A stretch of 64,000 bases of DNA from contig NZ_FWFY01000004.1 in NCBI RefSeq assembly GCF_900172345.1, positions 62,001-126,000 of the forward strand, in the 5' to 3' direction. This DNA is from Limimaricola soesokkakensis. Lineage in GTDB: Bacteria > Pseudomonadota > Alphaproteobacteria > Rhodobacterales > Rhodobacteraceae. Each line of letters opens with the position of its first letter. Position 1 is the stretch's first letter. The notes beneath the pieces were generated by a model that was not told where the DNA came from, made no database searches, and saw only the letters and a program-made list of their open reading frames with translations. Position numbers and translations under genes: made by a program. Positions 25,488-37,079 of this stretch are shown here, piece by piece.

Positions 25488-26419
25488 CGTGCCTTCCCCA
25501 TCTTGTCCAATGCCGGCCATCAGATCCGATGGTTCAGGCTGAATTCCGTAACATGTCGAAGGGAAGTCGGGCATTTCTGTGGCGGAGGCGCCAAGACTGT
25601 TTCCTCTCTGACGCACAATGACCTTTAGGCCACAAGATCGTCATGTGCACATGAGGCGCCGAAAACCTCGGGACGCCTTGGCTCACTGCCCGGATCGGGG
25701 CGAGGGCGATGCCGTAGCATCGCGGACTGCAAGCCCCATCGAGCTGGAAACCACGCCCTTCGGACCGTAGAGGTTCTAGACGCCGTCGAGGTCGTTGCTT
25801 CGTGCAGCGTTGCGGCTCTGAAAGGCCTTGCAGGCCCTTCGTGCAGTGCTCGGCGTTGATATTGAGCGGTGAATCTTACCGGTTCGTTAATGGCAGACAT
25901 TCTACCTTGGAGAGCTGCCCCAGACACTGTCGGAGCGGTCTTTCAATCAAGTGGGTGTATGGGCAGATGCCTTTGGAACCTGTCGCTCGATACGGGCTGC
26001 CTCGGTCCCGCTGATGAAGCAGCGCGTCGGGCCTGCTCGGGGGGCCAGACCACTATCATCAGCACGTATGAAGAGCATGGCACCGCCCTCGGCCCACACC
26101 GGCCAGCCCATTGTGATGTCAGAGCTGTGAGTGTTTCGAGCCATGCCAAACGCGGTGCGCCGGAGTCTGCTTCCCGGCGTGAGCCTGTGGATCATGCCAT
26201 GGCCCACCGTGGCATAGGGGCCGCTATCTTTCAGGACATGTCGGCGATGATGTCGGTCCGGTCCAACACGCCAGCGAAATCGTCGTTCTCCGCGGGGAGC
26301 ATCAGCCGATCCGAATGATTTGTCCATTTTTCGAGACACCGGCTGCCAGGTAACCGGCACCCCGCGAGCATTCCCAACTCGCGAGGTGACCTGAGCCACG
26401 AACCGAGCAAGGCCCTGCG
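25488..26419. other. 932-bp region without a convincing gene
   Basis: The open frames here have low GC at third codon positions or no homologous look, unlike the neighbouring genes. A 24-codon stretch at 26231-26302 (minus strand, ending in GVLDRTDIIADMS) does have gene-like codon use and may be the tail of a decayed gene. A hairpin CGCGAG/CTCGCG at 26363-26383 lies 37 nt past the mcm stop and could end that operon, though no T-tract follows. The right part should also hold the promoter of the PDC sensor operon at its far left. Confidence 0.45.
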
Positions 26420-28558
<2,139 letters not shown>

Positions 28559-28576
28559 GTCATGGCCCTCCCAGGC

Positions 28577-30607
28577 TCATTCGAATTCCATGATGGTCTG
28601 ATCGACCGAGAGGCTGTCTCCGGCCGCCGCGTGCAGCTTCGCGACCTTGAGCTTGCGCTCGGCGCGCAGCACGTTTTCCATCTTCATCGCCTCGACCGTG
28701 CAGAGCGGCTGGCCCTCCTCGACCTCCTGCCCCTCTTCGACCGCGACATGCACCACCACGCCCGGCATCGGGCAAAGTAGCAGCTTCGAGGTATCGGCGG
28801 CCTGCTTTTCCGGCATCAGCGCCGCCAGTTCGGCCTGCCGCGCGGTCCAGATTTTCACGTCGAGATCGGCGCCGCGATGGCGCACCCGGAACCCCGCGAT
28901 GCGCGGCTCGACCTTCAGCACCGTATCCGTCCCCTCGACCGTGAGCCGCGCCAGCCGTGCGCCCGGGGTCCAGTCGCCCGCGACCCGCAGCAGCGTGCCG
29001 TCCTCGAAGCGCACGTCGGTAGCGCCCTCCCCGGCCTTCAGCGTCACCGCGTGGCTCTCGCCGGCAACCTGCACCACGAAGGCCTCGCCGACGCGGCGCT
29101 CGTGGTGATCGATCCGGCCAGAGATCCGGGCCCGACGGATCTCCTCGATCCGCTGCAACGTGGCGCATGCGGCGGCGATCCGGCGCAGCGTGTCGCGCGG
29201 CAGATCGACGCCCGAGAAACCCTCGGGCCATTCCTCGGCGATGAAGCCGGTATGGATCTCGCCCGAGCGGAACTTCGGATGCGCCATCACCGCCGAGAGG
29301 AACGGCAGGTTGTGACCGATGCCCTCCAGCTCGAAGCCGTCGAGCGCGCGCTCCATGGCATCGACGGCGCGCTCGCGGTCGGGCGCCCATGTGCAGAGCT
29401 TGGCGATCATCGGGTCGTAATGCATCGAGATCTCGCCGCCCTCGGCGACGCCGGTGTCGTTGCGCACGACCTCCGCTTGGGACGCGAATTCCTGCGGCGG
29501 GCGGTAGCGCGTGAGCCGCCCGATCGAGGGCAGGAAGCCGCGATACGGGTCCTCGGCATAGAGCCGGCTCTCGATCGCCCAGCCATTGAGCTTGATGTCG
29601 TCCTGCACGAAGGGCAGCGGCTCGCCCGCGGCCACGCGGATCATCTGCTCGACGAGATCGATGCCGGTGATCAACTCGGTCACCGGGTGCTCGACCTGCA
29701 GCCGCGTGTTCATCTCGAGGAAGTAGAAGTTGCGATCGGCATCGACGATGAACTCGACCGTGCCGGCGCTCTCGTAGCCGACCGCTTGCGCCAGCGCGCA
29801 GGCCTGCGCGCCCATCGCGGCCCGGGTTTCGGGGTCGAGGAAGGGCGACGGGGCCTCTTCGACGACCTTCTGGTTACGGCGCTGGATCGAGCATTCGCGC
29901 TCGCCCAGATAGACGCAGTTGCCATGCCGGTCGGCCAGCACCTGGATCTCGATGTGCCGGGGGCCCACGACGAACTTCTCGATGAAGATCCGGTCGTCGC
30001 CGAACGAGCTGGCCGCCTCGCGCTTGGAGGCCTCAAAGCCCTCGCGCGCCGCCTGGTCGTCATGCGCGATGCGCATGCCCTTGCCACCGCCGCCGGCGCT
30101 GGCCTTAATCATCACCGGGTAGCCGATCTGCTGCGCGATCCGCACCGCCTCATCGGCATCCTCGATCAGGCCCATATGGCCGGGCACGGTGGAGACCCCC
30201 GCCTCGGCGGCGATCTTCTTTGAGGCGATCTTGTCGCCCATCTTGTCGATCGCGCCGGCCGGGGGGCCGACGAAGACCACGCCCCGCTCGGCCAGCGCGC
30301 GGGCGAATTTCGGGTTCTCCGACAGAAAGCCGTAGCCCGGATGCACGGCCTCGGCGCCGGTCTGCTCGATCGCGTCGAGAACGCGGTCCATGGCGATATA
30401 GGACTGCGCCGCGGGCGCAGGCCCGATCTCGACCGCGCGGTCGGCCATGGCCACATGCACCGCGTCGCGGTCGGCCACCGAATGCACCGCGATGGTCTCG
30501 ATCCCCATGGCGCGGGCGGAGCGGATCACCCGGCAGGCGATCTCGCCGCGATTGGCGACGAGCAGGCTGCGGAACGGCGGGCGTGCCTCAGAGCGGGATG
30601 TTGTCAT
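28577..30607 (-). CDS. pccA: Propionyl-CoA carboxylase, biotin-carrying alpha subunit
   Basis: A 676-residue protein with a biotin carboxylase domain ([23 protein letters not shown]-grasp loop [29 protein letters not shown]) and a C-terminal biotinyl domain with AMKMEN, biotinylated at Lys642. With PccB it carboxylates propionyl-CoA to methylmalonyl-CoA. Its first 20 bases overlap the end of pccB, indicating tight co-expression. Confidence 0.95.
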   Translation of the reverse strand: MTTSRSEARPPFRSLLVANRGEIACRVIRSARAMGIETIAVHSVADRDAVHVAMADRAVEIGPAPAAQSYIAMDRVLDAIEQTGAEAVHPGYGFLSENPKFARALAERGVVFVGPPAGAIDKMGDKIASKKIAAEAGVSTVPGHMGLIEDADEAVRIAQQIGYPVMIKASAGGGGKGMRIAHDDQAAREGFEASKREAASSFGDDRIFIEKFVVGPRHIEIQVLADRHGNCVYLGERECSIQRRNQKVVEEAPSPFLDPETRAAMGAQACALAQAVGYESAGTVEFIVDADRNFYFLEMNTRLQVEHPVTELITGIDLVEQMIRVAAGEPLPFVQDDIKLNGWAIESRLYAEDPYRGFLPSIGRLTRYRPPQEFASQAEVVRNDTGVAEGGEISMHYDPMIAKLCTWAPDRERAVDAMERALDGFELEGIGHNLPFLSAVMAHPKFRSGEIHTGFIAEEWPEGFSGVDLPRDTLRRIAAACATLQRIEEIRRARISGRIDHHERRVGEAFVVQVAGESHAVTLKAGEGATDVRFEDGTLLRVAGDWTPGARLARLTVEGTDTVLKVEPRIAGFRVRHRGADLDVKIWTARQAELAALMPEKQAADTSKLLLCPMPGVVVHVAVEEGQEVEEGQPLCTVEAMKMENVLRAERKLKVAKLHAAAGDSLSVDQTIMEFE

Positions 30608-32120
30608 GCTTCCTCCACGGGTTCTCGAGGCTCTTGTTCCGCAGGGCGGCGAAGGCGCGAGCGGTGCGGCGACGGGTGGCGCGCGGCATGATCACCTCGT
30701 CGACGAAGCCGCGCTCGGCGGCGACGAAGGGATTGGCGAAGCGGTCTTCGTAATCCTTGGTGCGCTTGGCGATCTTGTCCGGATCGCCCAGCTCGGAGCG
30801 GTACAGGATCTCGGTCGCGCCCTTGGCCCCCATCACCGCGATCTGCGCGGTGGGCCAGGCATAGTTCACGTCGCCGCGCAGGTGCTTGGACGCCATGACG
30901 TCATAGGCACCGCCATAGGCCTTGCGGGTGATGACGGTGACCTTGGGCACGGTCGCCTCGCCATAGGCGAAGAGGAGTTTCGCGCCGTGCTTGATCACGC
31001 CGCCATATTCCTGCCCCGTGCCCGGCAGGAAGCCCGGCACGTCCACGAGCGTCAGGATCGGGATCTCGAAGGCGTCGCAGAACCGCACGAAGCGCGCGGC
31101 CTTGCGGCTCGAGTCGATGTCGAGGCAGCCTGCAAGCACCATCGGCTGGTTGGCGACGACGCCGACGGTCTGGCCTTCGAGACGGATGAAGCCAGTGAGG
31201 ATGTTCTTGGCGAACTCGGCCTGCATCTCGAGGAAGTCGCCCTCGTCCGCGATCTTGGTGACCAGCTCGCGCATGTCGTAGGGCTGGTTCGGGTTGGCGG
31301 GGATCAGACTGTCGAGGCTCGGCTCCTCGCGCGCGGGATCGTCAAAGAAGGGACGCTTGGGCGCCTTCTCGCGGTTGTTGAGCGGCAGAAAGTCGATCAG
31401 CCGCCGCGCCTCTAGGAGCGCCTCGACGTCGTTCTCGAAGGCCGCGTCGGCGACGCTCGACTTGCGGGCGTGCGTCAGCGCGCCGCCCAACTCCTCGGCG
31501 GTGACCACCTCGCCGGTCACCGTCTTCACCACGTCGGGGCCGGTGACGAACATGTAAGAGGAGTCCTTCACCATGTAGATGAAGTCGGTCATGGCGGGCG
31601 AATAGACCGCGCCGCCGGCGCAAGGGCCCATGATCAGCGAGATCTGCGGCACAACGCCGGAGGCCAGCACGTTGCGCTGGAACACCTCGGCATAGCCGCC
31701 GAGCGATGCCACGCCCTCCTGGATGCGGGCGCCGCCGGAGTCGTTGATGCCGACGACAGGCGCGCCATTGCGCATTGCCATGTCCATGATCTTGCAGATC
31801 TTCTGGGCGTGGGTCTCAGAGAGCGAGCCACCGAACACGGTGAAGTCCTGGCTGAAGACATAGATCATCCGGCCGTTCACCGTGCCCCAGCCGGTGACGA
31901 CGCCGTCGCCCGCGGGTCGGCTCTCCTGCATGCCGAAATCGGTGCAGCGATGGGCCACGAACATGTCGTATTCCTCGAAGCTGCCCTCATCGAGCAGCAG
32001 CTCGATCCGCTCGCGCGCGGTCAGCTTGCCCTTGGCGTGCTGCGCCGCGATCCGCTTTTCTCCCCCGCCCATCCGGGCCGAGGCGCGGCGCTCTTCGAGC
32101 TCGCGCAAAATCTCTTGCAT
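30588..32120 (-). CDS. pccB: Propionyl-CoA carboxylase beta subunit
   Basis: A 510-residue carboxyltransferase that transfers CO2 from biotin to propionyl-CoA. Family motifs include [36 protein letters not shown] and [16 protein letters not shown], and the C-terminus KHDNIPL is typical of PccB. It is the first gene of the operon, transcribed away from pccR with palindromic sites in the gap. Confidence 0.95.
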   Translation of the reverse strand: MQEILRELEERRASARMGGGEKRIAAQHAKGKLTARERIELLLDEGSFEEYDMFVAHRCTDFGMQESRPAGDGVVTGWGTVNGRMIYVFSQDFTVFGGSLSETHAQKICKIMDMAMRNGAPVVGINDSGGARIQEGVASLGGYAEVFQRNVLASGVVPQISLIMGPCAGGAVYSPAMTDFIYMVKDSSYMFVTGPDVVKTVTGEVVTAEELGGALTHARKSSVADAAFENDVEALLEARRLIDFLPLNNREKAPKRPFFDDPAREEPSLDSLIPANPNQPYDMRELVTKIADEGDFLEMQAEFAKNILTGFIRLEGQTVGVVANQPMVLAGCLDIDSSRKAARFVRFCDAFEIPILTLVDVPGFLPGTGQEYGGVIKHGAKLLFAYGEATVPKVTVITRKAYGGAYDVMASKHLRGDVNYAWPTAQIAVMGAKGATEILYRSELGDPDKIAKRTKDYEDRFANPFVAAERGFVDEVIMPRATRRRTARAFAALRNKSLENPWRKHDNIPL

Positions 32121-32183
32121 CGGCGTTCTCCTTCGCGCGCCACCATAGGAAAAACGCCCCGCCTCCTCCCAGCGAGATTGCGC

Positions 32184-32230
32184 GAATTTGCAAATTCGGC
32201 ATTATGCAGAGCAGGATTTATGCAAATCAG
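32184..32230. promoter_or_regulatory. Likely PccR operator region
   Basis: A perfect 14-bp palindrome GAATTTGCAAATTC (32184-32197) is followed by two direct elements, ATTATGCA at 32201 and TTTATGCAAA at 32217, in the pccB-pccR gap. TTTGCAAA-type sequences are known targets of PccR in Rhodobacter. The AT-rich tract also likely contains both promoters. Confidence 0.75.
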
Positions 32231-32244
32231 CAAAGTGGGGCGTG

Positions 32245-33642
32245 ATGGCGGTTCAGAAGCATTATGCCGGGACCCAGCTGCGTGAGCTGCGCGGTCGGAT
32301 CGGGCTGACCCAGAAGCGCTTTGCCGAAAGGCTGGGGGTGTCGCTGCCCTATCTGAACCAGATGGAGAACAACAACCGCCCCGTCTCGGCCGGCGTGGTG
32401 CTGGCGCTGGCGCGCGAATTCGGTTTCGACGTAACCGAGTTGACCTCCGGCGAGGAGATCCGCCTTGCCTCGGATATGCGCGAGGCCTTGGCCGACCCGG
32501 TGCTGAGCGGCGTGCAGCCGCCGCTTTCGGACCTGCGCATGGTCGCTGCCAACGCCCCCTCGGTGGCGCGCGCCCTGCTCGACCTGCACGCCGCCTATCG
32601 CCGAACCCAAGATCGCCTTGCCTCCTTCGACGAGGCGCTGGGCCGGGCGGGCACCACCGCCTCGCCATGGGAGGAGGTGCGCGACTTCTTCCATTACTGC
32701 GACAACTACATCGACGCGATCGACCGCGCCGCCGAGCAATTCGCCCGCCGCGCTGCGACCGAGGGGCAGGACGCACCCGAGGCGGCGGCGCGCGCGCTCG
32801 AAGCGCGCGGCATCACGCTGCGCGAGGTGGCCGAGGCGCCGCTGCGGCGCTTCGACGCCGAGAACCGCAGCCTCACCCTGTCGTCCCGGGCGCCGCGCGC
32901 GACCCGGCGGTTCCAGCTTCTGGTGCAGCTTGCCCTGATCGAGCACCGGGAGCTGATCGAGGCCACGCTCGATCTCGGCCGCTTCGAGATCGGCACCGCG
33001 CGTGACATCGCCCGGATCGGATTGGCCAACTATTTCGCGGGGGCGGCGCTGATGCCCTATGGTGCCTTCCTCGACGCGGCGCAGGTGACACGCCACGATC
33101 TCGAACTCTTGGCCGAGCGGTTCGGCGCCAGCCTCGAGCAGGTGGCGCACAGGCTCTCCACCCTGCAGCGCCCCGGCGCGCGCGGCGTGCCCTTCTGGTT
33201 CGTGCGGGTCGATCAGGCGGGCACGGTGACCAAGCGCCACTCCGCCACCCAGCTGCAATTCGCCCGCTATGGCGGCGCCTGCCCCTTATGGAACGTGCAT
33301 CAGGCTTTCGAGACGCCGACGCGCTGGCTGCGCCAGCTGGCCGAGACGCCCGACGGGGTGCGCTACCTGTCGCTGGCGCGCGACATCAGCGGCGGCGGCG
33401 GGGCCTGGGGCGCGCCGGTACGGCGCTTTGCGATCGGGTTGGGCTGCGAGGTGAAACATGCGCGCGAGCTGGTCTATGCCGACCACATGGACCTCGCTTC
33501 GGCCCAGGCCTTCGAGCCGGTGGGCATCTCCTGCCGGATCTGCGAGCGCACGAACTGCCACCAGCGCGCGGTGCCGCCCCTCGAGGGGCGGCTGAAGGTG
33601 GACGCGGATTTGCGGCAGGACCTGCCCTACCGGCTGGAATGA
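32245..33642 (+). CDS. pccR: Short-chain fatty-acyl regulator of propionyl-CoA carboxylase
   Basis: A 465-residue ScfR-family regulator. An XRE-type helix-turn-helix is at the N-terminus (LRELRGRIGLTQKRFAERLG, SLPYLNQMENNNRP), a large IrrE-like/ScfR effector region follows, and a C-terminal cysteine cluster ends in CRICERTNC. Length and order match PccR. Known PccR binds near pccB and activates it when propionyl-CoA forms. I start at the ATG at 32245. The gene is divergent from pccB. Confidence 0.93.
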   Translation: MAVQKHYAGTQLRELRGRIGLTQKRFAERLGVSLPYLNQMENNNRPVSAGVVLALAREFGFDVTELTSGEEIRLASDMREALADPVLSGVQPPLSDLRMVAANAPSVARALLDLHAAYRRTQDRLASFDEALGRAGTTASPWEEVRDFFHYCDNYIDAIDRAAEQFARRAATEGQDAPEAAARALEARGITLREVAEAPLRRFDAENRSLTLSSRAPRATRRFQLLVQLALIEHRELIEATLDLGRFEIGTARDIARIGLANYFAGAALMPYGAFLDAAQVTRHDLELLAERFGASLEQVAHRLSTLQRPGARGVPFWFVRVDQAGTVTKRHSATQLQFARYGGACPLWNVHQAFETPTRWLRQLAETPDGVRYLSLARDISGGGGAWGAPVRRFAIGLGCEVKHARELVYADHMDLASAQAFEPVGISCRICERTNCHQRAVPPLEGRLKVDADLRQDLPYRLE

Positions 33643-33658
33643 CCGCGCCCGACGCCGG

Positions 33659-33952
33659 TCAGCCCGGCGCGCCCTCGAGGATCATGATGTTGGCGATGCC
33701 CGCCCCTTCGCGGTGGCGCTTGGCGGCCTGATAGGCGTCGGAATTGTAGCAGGCGAGCGCGGCCTCCATCGAGTCGAACTCGATCACCACGTTGCGCGGA
33801 TGGCTCTCGCCCTCCAGCGCCTCGATCCGGCCGCCGCGCGCCAGCACCCGCGCACCGTGCTCGCGGAACGCCTGCGTCGCACCTTCGGCGTAAAGTTTGT
33901 AGGGCTCGGGGTCGGTGACCGTCACATGGGCGATCCAGTAGGCCTTGGGCAT
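33659..33952 (-). CDS. DUF1330 family protein
   Basis: A 97-residue small soluble protein of the DUF1330 family, a ferredoxin-like alpha/beta barrel fold of unknown function. Typical pieces are MPKAYWIAHVTVTDPEPYKL, GESHPRNVVIEFDSMEAAL and YQAAKRHREGAG. GGAGAAGACGAC precedes the ATG. It lies just past the terminator after the NCS1 permease and converges on pccR. A link to either neighbouring pathway is only positional. Confidence 0.85.
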   Translation of the reverse strand: MPKAYWIAHVTVTDPEPYKLYAEGATQAFREHGARVLARGGRIEALEGESHPRNVVIEFDSMEAALACYNSDAYQAAKRHREGAGIANIMILEGAPG

Positions 33953-33982
33953 GTCGTCTTCTCCTGTCTCCGGACATGAAAA

Positions 33983-34010
33983 GGCCGGGGCGACACCTGC
34001 CGCCCCGGCC
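33983..34010 (-). terminator. Intrinsic terminator after the NCS1 permease
   Basis: A perfect 10-bp stem GGCCGGGGCG/CGCCCCGGCC with an 8-nt loop is followed on the minus strand by TTTT. It begins 16 nt after the permease stop. Confidence 0.85.
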
Positions 34011-34026
34011 CGTCACGCGCATGGCG

Positions 34027-35517
34027 TCACTTGTTGAGGATCTTCGACAGCACGAGGTAGGCCGCGCCAGCCACGAACAGCCCGACGAACCAGGCATAGG
34101 TGTAGATCGTGGCGAAGAAGTCCGAGGTGCCGGCGGTGATGCCGACACCGGCGAGGAAGCCCGGCAGGTTCGGCAGGATGCCGATCACCAGCGCGCCGAC
34201 CCCGGCCCAGTTGGTGCCGTTGCGGCCCGAATAGATGCCGTCCATCCGGAACAGGTCCTTCACCTCGAGCTTGGTCTTCCGCAGCAGGTAGTAATCCGCC
34301 AGCATGACGCCCGCGATCGGCCCCAGCAGCGCCGAATAGGCGATCAGCCAGCCGACGATGTGGTTGACCAGCACCCAAGGGAACATGGCGATGCCGATGC
34401 CCGCGGTGATGTAGCCACCGCGCTTGAGGTTGATCTTGCTCGGCGCGAGGTTCGAGAAGCCGTGCGCCGGCGCCACCACGTTGGCCGCGAGGTTGGTGGT
34501 CAGCGTCGCCACGATCAGCGCGAACAGCGCGATGATGATCGAGAAGCCGCCCATCCGCTCGGCAAGCTGGATCGGATCCCAGATCGCCTCGCCATAGATC
34601 ACGATCGTCGCCGAGGTCACAGCCGAGGCGATGAAGGCGAACAGCGCCATCGGGATCGGCAGGCCCACGAGTTGGCCGAGGAACTGGTCCTTCTGGCTCT
34701 TGGCGTGACGGGTGAAGTCCGGGATGTTGAGCGCCAGCGTCGCCCAGAAACCGATCATGCCGGTCAGGCTCGGCCAGAACACCACCCAGAACTGGCCTTC
34801 CTGCGGCTGGCCGGGATCGAAGGCGCTCGGGGTCGAGAGCATCGGGCCGAAGCCGCCAGCGGCGAAATAGGCCCAGGCCAGCAGCGCGAAGCCCATCAGT
34901 AGCAGGAACGGCGCGGCATAGGTCTCGAGCCAGCGGATCGACTCCGTGCCGTTTCTGATGAAGTAGAGATGCAGCGCCCAGAAGGCGAGGAAGCAGACGA
35001 ACTCCGCGAGGCTGATGCCGAGCACGGGCAGCGCCTCACCCGCCAGCGCGCCGCCGGTGAGCGTGTTGAGGATCACAAAGATTGCCGAGCCGCCGACCCA
35101 GGTCTGGATGCCGAACCAGCCACAGGCGACGATACCCCGCGCCACCGCCGGGATCTTGGCGCCCGACGGTCCGAAGGAGGAGCGCAGAAGCACCGGGAAC
35201 GGGATGCCGTATTTCGTGCCCGCATGGCCCAGAAGGACCATCGGGATCAGCACGATCGCATTGGCCGCGAGGATGGTCAGCACCGCCTGATCCCAGCTCA
35301 TGCCGGAATTGATCAGGTAGGAGGCCAGCAGGTAGGTCGGAATGCAGACCACCATGCCGACCCAGAGCGCGGCGATGGCGAGCCAGTCCCATGTGCGCTC
35401 GGCCGCCGTGGTCGGCAGCTGGTCCTCGTTGTAGAGCCTCGGATCCATCCCGGCGGCGTCGAGGGGCGCGCGCGCCCCGCCTTCCGCCGCGGGGATTCCC
35501 GCAGTCATGTCCGTCAT
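34027..35517 (-). CDS. NCS1 family nucleobase/hydantoin permease
   Basis: A 496-residue transporter with about 12 membrane segments in the Mhp1 fold. NCS1 landmarks are RTWDWLAIAALWVGMVVCIP near the N-terminus, FGPSGAKIPAVARGIVACGW and WFGIQTWVGGSAI around the substrate site. It sits after dihydropyrimidinase, separated by a terminator and its own roughly 97-nt leader. Uracil, thymine, a hydantoin or allantoin are possible substrates; the pyrimidine context favours uracil/thymine or dihydropyrimidines. The start at 35517 has GAGAGG upstream. Confidence 0.9.
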   Translation of the reverse strand: MTDMTAGIPAAEGGARAPLDAAGMDPRLYNEDQLPTTAAERTWDWLAIAALWVGMVVCIPTYLLASYLINSGMSWDQAVLTILAANAIVLIPMVLLGHAGTKYGIPFPVLLRSSFGPSGAKIPAVARGIVACGWFGIQTWVGGSAIFVILNTLTGGALAGEALPVLGISLAEFVCFLAFWALHLYFIRNGTESIRWLETYAAPFLLLMGFALLAWAYFAAGGFGPMLSTPSAFDPGQPQEGQFWVVFWPSLTGMIGFWATLALNIPDFTRHAKSQKDQFLGQLVGLPIPMALFAFIASAVTSATIVIYGEAIWDPIQLAERMGGFSIIIALFALIVATLTTNLAANVVAPAHGFSNLAPSKINLKRGGYITAGIGIAMFPWVLVNHIVGWLIAYSALLGPIAGVMLADYYLLRKTKLEVKDLFRMDGIYSGRNGTNWAGVGALVIGILPNLPGFLAGVGITAGTSDFFATIYTYAWFVGLFVAGAAYLVLSKILNK

Positions 35518-35581
35518 GTCTTGTCCTCTCCCTGTTATTGGTCTTGGGCGCCCTCTTTTTCTCTTCCCCGGGCGCTAAAGA

Positions 35582-35610
35582 AAATGCCCCCGAAGGTCCC
35601 GGGGGCATTT
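35582..35610 (-). terminator. Intrinsic terminator after dihydropyrimidinase
   Basis: A perfect 11-bp stem AAATGCCCCCG/CGGGGGCATTT with a 7-nt loop starts 4 nt past the stop of the pyrimidine operon's last enzyme. T-rich sequence follows on the minus strand. Confidence 0.9.
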
Positions 35611-35614
35611 CATC

Positions 35615-37075
35615 TCAGACGCAGGCCGGCATGTTCTCGGGCTTGCGCTCGACCTTGCGCGGCGCCGTCACCTCCTTCCACTTCGACAGCGCCTTGTTCA
35701 CCTCCGGGAAGGCGGGGCGCTTGACGAAGCGGCCATGGCCGGGCGTGGCGCAGACACGGCCATCATCGACCGCGAGCGTGCCGCGGCTCAGCGTGTATCG
35801 CGGCAGGCCGGTGACCTCGCGGCCCGCGAAAACGTTGTACTCGACCACCGACTGCTGGGTCTCCGGCGAGATCACCTTCGACTTCTTCGGGTCCCACACC
35901 ACGATGTCGGCGTCCGAGCCTTCGAGGATCGCGCCCTTCTGCGGATAGATGTTGAGGATCTTGGCGATGTTGGTCGAGGTGACGGCGACGAACTCGTTCT
36001 TGGTCAGACGTCCGGTGTTCACCCCTTCGGTCCAGAGCACCGGCATCCGGTCCTCCAGCCCGCCGGTGCCGTTCGGGATCTTGGTGAAATCGTCGATGCC
36101 GGTGCGCTTCTGGTCGATGGTGAAGGCGCAGTGATCGGTGGCCACCACCTGCAACGAACCTGCCTGAAGGCCGGCCCAAAGGCTGTCCTGGTTCGACTTG
36201 TCACGGAAGGGCGGCGACATCACGCGCTGGGCGGCGTGGTCCCAGTCGGGGTTGCGATACTCGCTGTCGTCGAGCACGAGGTGCTGGATCAGCGGCTCGC
36301 CATAGACCCGCATGCCCTTCTGGCGCGCCCGGCGGATCGCCTCATGCGCCTGCTCGCAGGAGGTGTGGACCACATAGAGCGGCACGCCCGCCATGTCGGC
36401 GATCATGATCGCGCGGTTGGTGGCCTCGCCCTCGACCTCGGGCGGGCGCGACATGGCGTGGCCCTCGGGGCCACGGATGCCCTGCGCCAGGAGCTTCTGC
36501 TGCATGGTCGCGACCACGTCGCCGTTCTCGGCATGCACCATCGGCAGCGCGCCGATCGCGGCGCAGCGCTGGAAGCTGTCGAACAGCTCGTCATCATCGA
36601 CCATCAGCGCGCCCTTGTAGGCCATGAAGTGCTTGAAGGAGTTGATGCCGAGATCGACGACCTGCTGCATCTCCTCGAACACTTGCTCGCTCCACCAGGT
36701 CACCGCCATGTGGAAGGAGTAGTCGCCGCAGGCGCGCTGCGATTTGGCGTGCCAGCCCTCCAGCGCCTCGATCAGCGACTGGCCCGGGCTGGGCAGGCAG
36801 AAATCGACCACCATGGTGGTACCCCCGGCGAGGCCCGCGCGGGTGCCACTCTCGAAGTCATCGGCAGAATGGGTGCCCATGAAGGGCATCTTCAGATGCA
36901 CATGTGGGTCGATCCCGCCTGGCATCACGTAGCAGCCGGTAGCGTCGAGCACCTTGTCGCCAGACAGGTCGGCGCCGATCTGCACGATCTTCTCGCCCTC
37001 GATGGCGATGTCGGCGGCGTAGCTGCGGTCGGCGGCGACGATGGTGCCGCCCTTGATCACGGTTCTCATGCTCAT
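35615..37075 (-). CDS. Dihydropyrimidinase (D-hydantoinase type)
   Basis: A 486-residue cyclic amidohydrolase that opens dihydrouracil or dihydrothymine to the N-carbamoyl amino acid. The binuclear metal ligands are visible: His58 and His60 (DPHVHLKMPF), the lysine to be carbamylated at Lys148 (INSFKHFMAYKG), His181 (VHAENGD), His236 (VVHTSC) and Asp313 (ATDHC). These match D-hydantoinase with a two-to-three residue offset. It lies 4 nt after the beta-ureidopropionase-type gene and ends the five-gene operon. Hydantoin ring opening cannot be excluded by sequence alone. Confidence 0.92.
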   Translation of the reverse strand: MSMRTVIKGGTIVAADRSYAADIAIEGEKIVQIGADLSGDKVLDATGCYVMPGGIDPHVHLKMPFMGTHSADDFESGTRAGLAGGTTMVVDFCLPSPGQSLIEALEGWHAKSQRACGDYSFHMAVTWWSEQVFEEMQQVVDLGINSFKHFMAYKGALMVDDDELFDSFQRCAAIGALPMVHAENGDVVATMQQKLLAQGIRGPEGHAMSRPPEVEGEATNRAIMIADMAGVPLYVVHTSCEQAHEAIRRARQKGMRVYGEPLIQHLVLDDSEYRNPDWDHAAQRVMSPPFRDKSNQDSLWAGLQAGSLQVVATDHCAFTIDQKRTGIDDFTKIPNGTGGLEDRMPVLWTEGVNTGRLTKNEFVAVTSTNIAKILNIYPQKGAILEGSDADIVVWDPKKSKVISPETQQSVVEYNVFAGREVTGLPRYTLSRGTLAVDDGRVCATPGHGRFVKRPAFPEVNKALSKWKEVTAPRKVERKPENMPACV

Positions 37076-37079
37076 CTCC

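Noticed and set aside
25869-26318. A 149-codon plus-strand ORF
   Set aside because: Third-position GC is low, there is no ribosome site, and the sequence looks like no protein family.
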